64,000 nucleotides of DNA, taken from assembly GCA_037447655.1 (NCBI GenBank), contig JBBHKE010002952.1:1-64000 (forward strand). The letters run 5' to 3'. Positions 55,435-64,000 of the stretch are shown piece after piece. The notes beneath the pieces were generated by a model, which had not been told where the DNA came from, did no database searches, and saw only the letters and a list, made by a program, of their open reading frames with translations. Source of the DNA: Zygnema cylindricum. Taxonomy: Eukaryota > Streptophyta > Zygnematophyceae > Zygnematales > Zygnemataceae. Position 1 is the first letter of the stretch, and every line of letters starts with the position of its first letter. The position numbers and the translations under genes were made by a program.

Positions 55435-56874
55435 CTAGTCAATCTTTAATTTCAGACCGCACTTCTCCCTACAGAAAATTAGCTTAGGGGAAGGCACAGG
55501 TTTGGTCATCATATCTGCTACCATCTCACTATCTGGTCTGTACTCTAAACTGATTATTTTGTTTTCTACTTTCTCTCTAACAAATCTGAGTCTGATGTCC
55601 ATGTGTTTGGCTTTAAAATTATGTTTAGGATTGGCAGAAATAGCAATTGCTGCCTGATTATCACAAAAAAAAACCTGCACACTACTCTTAAGAGGACCAA
55701 GCTCACCTAGCAAAGACTTGACCCACATTAATTCTTTTACAGCAGAGCAAGAGGCCATATACTCAGCCTCCATGGTGGACTGAGCAATAACTTTTTGTTG
55801 TTTGCTACTCCAACAGTAAGCCCCATCACCCACGTATAATACATATCCAGAAGTGCATCTCCTCATCGGAGCATCACCATAACTGGCATCACTCCAAGTA
55901 GTGATGTCAGTATTCTCCCCACCCAAATGCAACCATAGATCCCTAGTTCCTATCAAATATCTAAGGACTCTCTTAGCTGCCTCCCAATCCCTCTTAGTGG
56001 GAGCATTTAGACTTCTACTCAGCACTCCTACAGCTGCAGCTAAATCCGGCCGGGTACAATTCATAAAATAGATTAGACTTCCCACTACTTGCCTGTAAAG
56101 AATAGTCCGCATGAACTTCTGTTCTTCAGGAGATAATTCGTCGTCTAAGACTATGACTCCTTCTTCCTCACTCCCCTCACTTCCCTTCTTCAACTCCATT
56201 GGAGTTGTACAACTATTAGCTTTATCCATTTGAAATTTTTCAAGCATGTTCCCTATTGCTTCCTTTTGAGTCAGTCTTATAATTTTCCTTTTTCGGTCTC
56301 TCTCTACTTGAATTCCCAAAATATATCTTGCTTCTCCCATATCCTTCGTTTCAAATCTGCCCTTAAGATCGGTTTTCAGTTTGTTAATTTTTTCCATTGA
56401 TTTACTTAAAACAAACAAATCATCAACATAAATTGCGATAAATATAAAACCTTCCTCATCTTCGAAAACATAGATTGAGTGATCTGAGCTGATCCGAATA
56501 TATCCCAGACCGGTAAGAAACTCATCAAGCTTCTTATTCCACTGTCGAGGCGCCTGTTTCAAACCATAAAGAGATTTAATCAGTCGGCATACCTTACTCT
56601 CCTCTCCTTCCTCCACAAACCCTTCGGGTTGTCGCATGAAGATCTCCTCTTCCAATTCTCCATGCAAAAAGGTTGTTTTGATGTCCATCTGGTGCACTTC
56701 CATGTCTTCCGCTGCTGCCAGGCTGAGAAGTATGCGGACGGAGGGAAATCTGACCACCGGGGCCAAGGTTTCCTCGTAGTCAATTCCCTCCTTTTGTGTA
56801 AATCCCTTTGCCACTAGTCGGGCCTTGTAGCGCTCGATTGTGATATCTGGGTTCAGTTTTAATTTGAAACCCAC
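55435..56874 (-). CDS. RT-RNase H frame of C2 (479 codons)
   Basis: The only fused, uninterrupted RT plus RNase H in the window. RT motifs: [30 protein letters not shown] and I-A-I-Y-V-D-D-L near residue 148. RNase H motifs: T-W-S-D-A-S-Y-G-D, T-M-E-A-E-Y-M-A and F-C-D-N-Q-A-A near residues 330-420. It starts one base out of frame with the upstream linker (at W-V/F-K-L-K), so expression from a polyprotein would need a frameshift. The lesion is shared with C1. Confidence 0.92.
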   Translation of the reverse strand: MGFKLKLNPDITIERYKARLVAKGFTQKEGIDYEETLAPVVRFPSVRILLSLAAAEDMEVHQMDIKTTFLHGELEEEIFMRQPEGFVEEGEESKVCRLIKSLYGLKQAPRQWNKKLDEFLTGLGYIRISSDHSIYVFEDEEGFIFIAIYVDDLFVLSKSMEKINKLKTDLKGRFETKDMGEARYILGIQVERDRKRKIIRLTQKEAIGNMLEKFQMDKANSCTTPMELKKGSEGSEEEGVIVLDDELSPEEQKFMRTILYRQVVGSLIYFMNCTRPDLAAAVGVLSRSLNAPTKRDWEAAKRVLRYLIGTRDLWLHLGGENTDITTWSDASYGDAPMRRCTSGYVLYVGDGAYCWSSKQQKVIAQSTMEAEYMASCSAVKELMWVKSLLGELGPLKSSVQVFFCDNQAAIAISANPKHNFKAKHMDIRLRFVREKVENKIISLEYRPDSEMVADMMTKPVPSPKLIFCREKCGLKLKID

Positions 56875-57344
56875 TTACAACCGATTGGTTTTTGGTTAGG
56901 TGGACAATCCACCAGCTCCCAAGTATCAGGCGCCATAATTGAGGCCATCTCCTCATTGATGGCTGTCTTCCACCGATTTCTTTTTGGACAAGTCATCGCC
57001 TCTCCATAAGTTTGAGGTTCATCTTGATGAGATAGTTTAGTTACCTTGTTATTAACCTGTTTTTCTTACAGTCTTTTGCTACTTCTCCTTCCCCCCTCAA
57101 AATTTGAGGTCGGATTAGATGGTTCTCGTGGATTCTTTCGAACAAACTCCGCTTCTCCCCTATCCCTTGATTCCGAATCAATTTCCACCACGTCTTCCGC
57201 TTCGGGTAGAGTTGTCATTGGAGTTTCCACAGCCGAGTCCTTTTCGGTCTGATTTGTACCTGCAAGAATGTCATCTTCTCTAAATCCTGGATAGTTAGGA
57301 AGCTCAAAGTCATCGGAATTTTCTGACTCAAATCTGATTTTTAC
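56875..57344 (-). pseudogene. Integrase-RT linker of C2 (broken)
   Basis: Acidic linker homologous to 43418-43930. It has TAA after F-K-Y-T-K, TAA for Gln near 57066, and the final frameshift at the RT entry. Confidence 0.82.
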
Positions 57345-59324
57345 TTACTTTGTATACTTGAAGGGATCCACAGACTTTCCTTCATCCATAACTACTAGAT
57401 GCTTTACTAAGATTATATCTTCCCTTTTTAGATCATAAACTCTATATCCTTGAACATCCTCATCATATCCTAATAAGTATCCCGGTTTTCCTTTAGGATC
57501 TAGCTTCCAATTGGACCGATCAGTATCTAGACTCAATACTTGACTGCCGAAAACCTTTAAGTGAGATATGTCTGGTTTCCGGCCTGTCCATCTCTCATAA
57601 GGTGTTTGATCTTTTATAGCTGAAGTAAGAACTCTATTTTTGAGGAACTTAGCACAATTCATTGCTTCTGCCCAAAACCTTTTTCCTATCTTCTTATCTG
57701 ACAACATACTTCTAGCACTATCACTTAGTGTTCTATTTAACCTTTCAGCTACCCCATTCTGTTCCGGATTTTCTGGAACTGTCTTTTGGTGTTGGACCCC
57801 ATCTTCCCTCAGAAAATCCTCAAACTGGTTAGAAGTATACTCTCCACCATTGTCACTCCTTACTCTCTTGATTGGAGTTTCATGGAGTTTTTCGCTCCAT
57901 GCTTTATATTGTCTAAAACAATCCTCAGCTTTGGACTTGTTTTTCAAAAAATACACTTGGGAATATCGAGACCAATCATCAATGATAGTCATCATAAATC
58001 TCTTCCCCCCCGGTGAGGGTACTTTAGCCGGTCCCCAAATATCTGTGTGTACTAAATCTAGAATTTTTTCTCCCTTATAGGTGGTTGTTTTAGGAAAGGG
58101 TAATCTGTGTGTTTTACCTTGAGCACATCCACTACAATCACTTATATCATCATTCTCACTGAAATTAATCACATCCACCACTCCCGTCTTTTTCATCTCT
58201 CTTAACTTATCTAGATTCACATGCCCAAGCCTCTTATGCCACATCATAATATCATGAACACCAGCATAATAAAGTTTCTTCATTTCATTAGTTAAAACCA
58301 GCCTAAACATCCCATGGCTACCTTTCTCAGCAATGAAATAGACATCCTCCTCAAAGCTAGCAGTAAAGACTCCTTCCCTAGTGCTAGTAAAAAAACCCTT
58401 ATCATCTAATACGGATGTAGAGATGAGGTTTTTGTTCAGCTCTGGAATAAACAATACATCGGAGAATGTTACTATGGATGTCTTTCCTTCTACTAACACT
58501 TTCAAATCTACCGACTTGTTCCTCGAATCGGTCGTAGTTGCCAAGGCTTGACCACTCTTTCCTCCCCTTTGGATCTCAATCGTATTCTCCTGAACGAGAA
58601 TCATCCCTACCACTGAGTTCCATATCCACCTTGAGTCCGGCAAGTCCTGCACACGGTTGATTATGTTCTCAAACTCATCGGGTAACTTCATCAGTAAACA
58701 GTTAACCTTTTCTTTTTCACTAAAATCTTTTCCAACACACTCTCGCTCCATGAAGAGTGTAGCAAGCTCATTGCAAAAATCCAATATTTTTCCCCCTTTG
58801 TATACATACTCCTTAACTTTCTGATCAGCCAACTGTTGTTGCTGAATCATACCACTTCGGTACATCTCTATGAGAGCCATCCAAAGATTGGATGCCCATT
58901 CTACCTGCAAATGAGGACATGCAAGTCCTTGAGTGAGATGGCGTAGGATGAAGTGCTTTGCCGCCATATTGTTGAAGTCCCAGGTTTCAGTATCATTCTC
59001 CTCGTTCCTTGGAATAGGTGACATGAATGCCGAACCAGTTGCTATTGGTGTGGTCGCCTCCTTCTCCTTTCCTTTGTCCACCACCTCTCCTTCTTTTGTT
59101 TCCTCCGTTGAAGGTGGATAATCTTTCCTGGTGAATCTGCTTCCTCCAAACCTTGGAGGAATTCCAAGACTTGATGGACGCCCCAACCGTCCACTCACTA
59201 TCCCCCAAAACCTTTTTTCGCATAGAGCTCCTATCATCATACTTTCCCAGTATATGAAGCCGGTTCCATTAAAGATTGGTACCCTAGAGGGTGGGCCCAT
59301 AACCTGAAACTCTAAGACCGCCAT
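57345..59324 (-). CDS. Gag-integrase fusion of C2 (659 codons, no protease)
   Basis: The frame starts in the LTR (M-A-V-L-E-F-Q), passes through the primer site (V-M-G-P-P-S-R-V-P-I-F) and covers gag (M-K-L-P-D-E-F-E-N-I, I-Q-Q-Q-Q-L-A-D-Q). At about 58515 it jumps from R-N-K directly to S-V-D-L-K-V. About 480 bp present in C1, holding the zinc knuckle and protease catalytic site, are missing without a frame break. The integrase follows complete: H-K-R-L-G-H-V, C-S-G-C-A-Q-G-K, H-T-D-I-W-G, R-S-D-N-G-G-E-Y, E-Q-N-G-V-A-E. Without a protease it could not mature itself; it would depend on another copy. Confidence 0.9.
   Translation of the reverse strand: MAVLEFQVMGPPSRVPIFNGTGFIYWESMMIGALCEKRFWGIVSGRLGRPSSLGIPPRFGGSRFTRKDYPPSTEETKEGEVVDKGKEKEATTPIATGSAFMSPIPRNEENDTETWDFNNMAAKHFILRHLTQGLACPHLQVEWASNLWMALIEMYRSGMIQQQQLADQKVKEYVYKGGKILDFCNELATLFMERECVGKDFSEKEKVNCLLMKLPDEFENIINRVQDLPDSRWIWNSVVGMILVQENTIEIQRGGKSGQALATTTDSRNKSVDLKVLVEGKTSIVTFSDVLFIPELNKNLISTSVLDDKGFFTSTREGVFTASFEEDVYFIAEKGSHGMFRLVLTNEMKKLYYAGVHDIMMWHKRLGHVNLDKLREMKKTGVVDVINFSENDDISDCSGCAQGKTHRLPFPKTTTYKGEKILDLVHTDIWGPAKVPSPGGKRFMMTIIDDWSRYSQVYFLKNKSKAEDCFRQYKAWSEKLHETPIKRVRSDNGGEYTSNQFEDFLREDGVQHQKTVPENPEQNGVAERLNRTLSDSARSMLSDKKIGKRFWAEAMNCAKFLKNRVLTSAIKDQTPYERWTGRKPDISHLKVFGSQVLSLDTDRSNWKLDPKGKPGYLLGYDEDVQGYRVYDLKREDIILVKHLVVMDEGKSVDPFKYTK
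59290..59304 (-). promoter_or_regulatory. Primer binding site of C2 (tRNA-iMet anticodon arm)
   Basis: The minus strand reads GGTTATGGGCCCACC directly after the LTR end TTAGAGTTTCA, inside the long gag-integrase frame. Confidence 0.87.
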
Positions 59325-60345
59325 AAGTCCTCAGAGTGGACAGCTTCCAAGAAGCCTCTAGGATAATCCTGACCCCTTTGTGTTTCAGCAAAAACAACTG
59401 CCACCCTGGCAGAAAAAAACTCTAACCACGTAAACCCTTGTGAAGGCAAAACTCCCCTAAGTCGATAGCAAAAAGAATCTCTGAATTTGCTCCCCTGAGC
59501 AGTAAGTTATGGAGGGTCAAAGTTGACCTTTTGTACAAAAGCTCTCTGGGAGAGAGGGTCCTATCTCCTAATTTTTCTAAGTCCTATCTCTCTCACAGAC
59601 TCTATCTACTGATGTACGGAACCAATCAAATTACAATTTCGTATGCAAAAGTACAGCTGCCGGTGTACTTTATGTACGGACATTGTACGACATGGCCTAA
59701 ATGTCGACACATGTCATATCCGGATTCAGTGCCATAATCTCCGGAGATATCATGATCCAATGTAATTTCGCCACGTGTCATCCGATGTGGCGATGGCCAC
59801 AAACCGCCGAAATCTTCTTCCGCGATCTCGGCGCTAATTTGGGCCGTCCGATTAAATTCGAATTCAATCTTAGCCGTTATAAATACATGCGCGGTATTCG
59901 TTTCACTAAAGAAATAAATGCGCGGTATTGATTTCTCGTCCGTACCGTAATCCGTACTCATACATTACTGGATCTATGTAACCCGTAAACAATTACAGTT
60001 AAATGAATTATCCTACGTATTAATGTTTAAATAAATATCAAACCATATAGTACGTAACACTATCTCTAGACTTAACGGCTAAGGCTACCGGCAGGCCGGT
60101 AGGTACCAGGATCAAATCCTGAGGCCGACTCATACCTTTTAGTAAATAAACCCCTAACTAATATAAATATCCCGTAAACTTCTAGATAGCCTAGGTAGCC
60201 GTGGCTCTAGCTCCCTCTCCAATTTCTCAATGACTGCGACAAGTTTGAGAGTTTGGAGAGAGGAGTTAGAGGTAGACTGCCTCGGCTTCTTTCTGTATTT
60301 CTATTTAGACCTAGAAATACTTAAAATGGACCATTAATTTCTACA
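59305..60345 (-). repeat. 5' LTR of C2
   Basis: TG...CA ends, about 1041 bp, very similar to 54380-55421 except for a deletion in the tRNA-like module. Confidence 0.92.
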
Positions 60346-60836
60346 TGGCACACTTTGCCGCTATGTCCAAAAGCTGCCAAAAATTCACTCCGATTTGGCG
60401 GTGGTGAAGACGTTTGTCCGATCAAGTACTTTACACGGTTCGATTCGCGTCCGTGAGCGTCGTCGTTTATATGTGTCGTTTCGTCATTTTGGTCCGTTAA
60501 ATGAAAGCACCGTCGCATGGATGTTTAATTAATTATCAATCCATATACATTCCTCGTTTCGTCAATGACTTAATGGTTAAGGCGTTAGTCATCATCGATT
60601 TCACTAGATCCAGGTTTAAATCCGGTCCAAGGCAACATTTTGGTCATCTATCAGTGTTTTTGCCTGTCTGCTGTTTCTTTCTGACTATGGGGGCAACCAT
60701 GCCTATCTCTGTCTTTGGGGGCATCCATGGCTATCTTTGTCTTCCAGTGACTACGAAAAGTATGGATGACTTAGACAAGACCATCTGACAAACACATAGA
60801 ATAAATTCAAACTTAGAAAATACACAATTTTTTACA

Positions 60837-62484
60837 TTTTTCTATTGAGGTACAGTCGATTTAGTAGTTTACAATTTTCCCCTTGGAGGAGGTCGTTTCT
60901 TTTACCACTGATTGGCCGCATTATTTGCTTTTCCAATATACGGCCGCCGACAAGACGGCAAAATTTTGCCAAATGCGATATTTAGGGTGAACCTCCATTA
61001 AGCGAAAAGTAAGGTTCATTACAAGAAAAGGACATTTTCGTATAGGGCCAGCGCATTTTTTTATAGGACCTTACTGTTTTTTTTTTATATATAACATGAT
61101 TACTTGAGATTCGTTAAGATTCTCCAAACTTTTGGGCGACAAAGTCGACCGTCCGATTATGTGTTTTCGAAGCAAACGGTCACTCTATCTTGTGTCTAGC
61201 TAGTCTCCTCCTTGTGGAGACTAGCTTGACACTGGACGTGTAAAACTTTAATGCTTGGAATGGTCAAGTGCGATCCCGGATAGAAGCCCTACATGTGGCA
61301 AACGCCACGCGCCTTCGGACGGGTGGGGAATGAAATCCCAAAGAAAACCACGAGAAAATCTTTGTCAAAGTATGTGCCGTGACGCCTCCTCTACCATCCG
61401 TTGACACCTGGAATTTGTGGCGCCACGACGTAGCACGAACGACAAAACAACCACAAAAAGGACAAAACACCAACGTACAAATTGTACATTTACGTAATTT
61501 AGTTTTGCGGTTGGATTTATAGATACAAATTCAAATATTGTGCTTTTGGAAATCTTTGACATGCTCGCCGTCAAACATGAAGCTACGGGCATCCAATCGA
61601 AAGAAAGCACGTACGCGAAAGATTCCTTACAAACACGACCTGATGGAGAAGTGAACGAAATAAACGTTTCCGTACGATTACTGTCGACGCCTAATAGAGA
61701 AGAGGCCTAAGTGTAATGAGTCATTTTACTGTCAGCTGTTTTTAGGTGTATTAGGGTTTTTTAGGGTTTCAGGCCGAGTTTCCATTAGGTCGTGCTAGTA
61801 GACAGTTACTCAAATACTTGTTTTACTATAAGTAGGACCACGTAGGCTTCATACCATAAATTGGAAATCGACATAGATTTTTAAAGCGTGAGGGTTTGCT
61901 TCCATTAGCAAAAAAGTGAGGATGTTTACTAAGAGGTCGTACATTTTCGTACAAGTCCCTACCTTTTTCTTCTTTTTTATGGGAAAACATTTTTACTAGA
62001 GGAATCACTAGATTCTTCAAAGTTATGTTTGTAAACCTTGACTGTCATTCTCCTTTTTAGAATCCGATATGCCATCGCTAGAACCCTTTAGTTTTTGGCT
62101 AAAGACCTCAAAGAGGACACTTCGCACACATAGAGCATGTACAATTGGTCCACGTTGAAAAAAGAAAAAGAATACAGAAACAAATAAAAAAAATTGCTAA
62201 AAAGAAAAAAGAAAAAGCAAAAAATTCAAAAAACGCAGGGGTGTGCCATCACGTACTTGACGCTGCATATGCCATATGCCTTCCACACGGTGGATGCAGC
62301 GAAAGCTGCAATTTTTTTTGACGGATGATCTCGTTTAACGCTCCTTTTGCAATCCACTAACCTTGTTGTACAAATTTGACCTTGCGTACACTTTTAAGAA
62401 TCTTACGTTTCGTCCGCCCGTATGTATTTTTATTCCAAATTTGCGTTGGTACAAATTTTACATTAAGATTTTGCGTGCGAATAC
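60837..62484. other. Spacer, no gene recognised
   Basis: Contains diverged repeats around TCCATTA...CATTTTCGTA (about 60990-61080 and 61890-61990) and an A-rich tract at 62155-62240. Short frames (for example 61365-61610, minus) show no recognisable domain. Confidence 0.5.
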
Positions 62485-62990
62485 TGTAATTCTGCATCCC
62501 CCATTGGACTACAAAATTCAAGAAGCCTCTAAGCAGTTTTTGACTAACCCACTTTCAACTAAGTCCACTGCTACCCAAGCAAACAAATAGACAAATTGAC
62601 TGCACCTTGGACTCCCTTGAGTGCGCAGCAAAAAACATCACAAAAAACACCCAACCACGCAATAGAATATAAAGTGGGAACAATTCCAAGATTTATACAA
62701 GTTCACTGAGAAAGAGGTGGCTACTTCCTAAATTCTCTAAGTCCTAAACCCCTCTCACAACCCCTATCTACAGAAGTATGCTCCAATATGAAAAATGTAC
62801 ACTAAAGAAAGGTACCATGACCGATGTCCTTTCTGTACTTCCTGTGTACGACAAGGCCATGGAGTGGACGCTTGTCTCCTTTAGACTCGTCTTCATGCTC
62901 CCCAAGATTCCCGCTTGTGAATTTTGAGGTGTTTTTTTATTTAAACCGTCAGATTCGGACCATCGGACGGTCGCTGATCAAAGTAGCGAT
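62485..62990 (-). mobile_element. Decayed D-type solo LTR
   Basis: TGTAATTCTGCATCCCCCAT, AAGAAGCCTCTAAGCAG, GACTCCCTTGAG, CTAAGTCCTAAACCCCTCTC and GACAAGGCCATGGAGTGGACG align in order with the reverse complement of the D LTR. The right end and the target duplication are not resolved. Confidence 0.65.
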
Positions 62991-63486
62991 CTTAAGAAGA
63001 TCACATGAAAAGCCCATAACACAACTTACGATAGGACAATCTGTCATATTCGCGTCTGCAATTTTGAAGGCCACACTAAATAAAGCATCAAATTGACCAA
63101 TCAGGTTGCCCGTCCGCATTTTTTTTTTTTTTTTTTCGGGTTTTCTTTCCCGCGGAATGTCATCCCACGTCGTGTCAGTTCGCTAAAAAAATTCGTCAGG
63201 TGGCGTGCGCTGTACCATGATCATACGTCAGATTCGTACGATCGTACAAGAGTGCCCATAACGCACACCCATACAATATGCCTACTCTACGCGAGTTTAG
63301 TGCCAAGTTTAGTGCGCCTACCAAAGGCCTACCATAAAAACGCCTACTTTTGAACTATGGTTTCAAGGTAACGCAACTTGTACGGTGGTTATTTCAATTT
63401 TTTGGTACGGTTGCGGATTTTCTCGTTTTTAAGGAAAACGTCAGAAAATAATTGTAACTTTAGCACATGCGAAAGTCCCCTTATCC
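62991..63486. other. Spacer, nothing recognised
   Basis: A T-rich tract lies at about 63119-63136. GTAC/CGTACGA motifs are present. No gene was seen. Confidence 0.45.
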
Positions 63487-63708
63487 AAAACCGACATTGT
63501 ACTAAAACCGACGTATTTTCTTCGACCGACATTTTTCACCGAACAGATATTGTACAACAACCGACATTTTTCCATTAACCGACATTATGGCCGAACCGTC
63601 ATTGTACCTTAACCGACATTTTTCCTGTACAAACTTTTTGCAAAAACTGTACTTTGCCACGAAACCGAAATTTTTCCACAACCGATATTTTACCAGAACC
63701 GACATATG
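63487..63708. repeat. Degenerate ACCGACATTTT minisatellite
   Basis: About a dozen units of the form (A)ACCGACATT(T/G)T..., spaced 15-25 bp, many followed by TTTCCA or TGTAC. The period is irregular. Confidence 0.75.
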
Positions 63709-64000
63709 TACGGACGGCTCCGGTCCATTGGGCCACTAGGGAAGCTGAGGGCTCAGCCAGTGACCCACCAAAAGGCGTCATTTTAGGGTTTTCAGTGATT
63801 GGAAATTTTTTGGCCGTCCCGATTTTAATCCACGGCCATAGATCGACCTATGAATGAAGTCAGCCTTGCATTGACTGCTTAGGGTGGGCCAATAGACGGA
63901 AAGGCCTTAGGACTGGGCTCCATTGGCTCATAAAACGGCTGTTTTGGTCAAAAAACGATTTTTGGTCAAGGTCATGTTCATTGCAAGACACGTGTCCGTA
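63709..64000. other. End of window, nothing recognised
   Basis: Short sequence without a supported gene or repeat. Confidence 0.4.

Larger units (their letters stand above)
54380..60345 (-). mobile_element. Element C2, copia retrotransposon, target duplication TGGCA
   Basis: LTRs are 54380-55421 and 59305-60345. TGGCA flanks it at 54375-54379 and 60346-60350. It is the best-preserved element here: two long minus-strand frames cover gag-integrase and RT-RNase H. It lacks the zinc knuckle and protease and carries the same linker frameshift as C1. Confidence 0.95.
53762..60836 (-). mobile_element. B-like solo LTR (B'), target duplication TTTTT, interrupted by C2
   Basis: The left part 53762-54379 starts TGAAATTTTATGGG. 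The right part 60346-60836 ends TTTACA. Together they align with the B LTR, and TTTTT flanks both ends. No internal B sequence is present, so it is a solo LTR. A plus-strand tRNA-like module lies at about 60561-60634 (GACTTAATGGTTAAGGC, CCAGGTTTAAATCCGG). Confidence 0.82.

Noticed and set aside
1-64000. CRISPR array, bacterial operon or rRNA gene
   Set aside because: No regular repeat-spacer array, no operon-like gene packing and no rRNA-like sequence. Introns and LTR elements show nuclear eukaryotic DNA.

Overview
This is a repeat-dominated, moderately AT-rich nuclear window from a eukaryote, most likely a green-lineage alga. The evidence for that is: spliceosomal introns with GT/AG borders; a gene with pherophorin-like architecture (two related Cys-containing domains around a Ser-Pro rod); a folate-receptor-like membrane protein of a type also found in plants; and retrotransposon primer sites matching plant-type initiator tRNA-Met. 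I cannot name the species.

Two host genes are supported. A three-exon 3' part of a folate-receptor-like, C-terminally membrane-anchored protein lies at 1280-2849 (+). A two-exon 3' part of a pherophorin-like Hyp-rich protein lies at 7266-8717 (-). The 5' exons of both are not identified. A third, broken gene at 32457-35888 (-) is a Crypton/Ndc10-like tyrosine recombinase with a GCR1-type DNA-binding C-terminus; it carries several stops and frameshifts.

Most of the rest is LTR retrotransposons, many nested. Element E (12364-16350, non-autonomous) has a canonical 3'-end tRNA-iMet primer site, an extra inverted LTR at its left edge and a 580-bp palindrome inside. Element A (17375-30840, +) has an extra RNase H fragment on its left that shares its LTR, and is interrupted by a solo A-type LTR (19879-20842, target duplication TCCTC) and by complete element B (20936-27140, -, target duplication GGATG, two 892-bp LTRs). 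Element D (38855-51745, +) is interrupted by element C1 (39968-46508, +). A B-like solo LTR (53762-60836, target duplication TTTTT) is interrupted by element C2 (54380-60345, -, target duplication TGGCA). All pol regions are Ty1/copia type (protease, integrase, RT, RNase H). Every full element here is damaged, although C2 keeps two long reading frames.

A-D share an unusual 5' organisation. The LTR ends directly at a primer site complementary to the anticodon arm of initiator tRNA-Met (GGTTATGGGCCCACC). The gag reading frame starts inside the LTR and is translated through the primer site as Q-V-M-G. The LTRs of B, B', C and D also each carry a tRNA-like module antisense to the element, and the LTRs of A-D carry dense GTAC clusters. 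Smaller items are Tc1/mariner-like MITEs, a 325-bp tandem repeat, several minisatellites, CT/GA microsatellites, and long stretches in which I see no gene.
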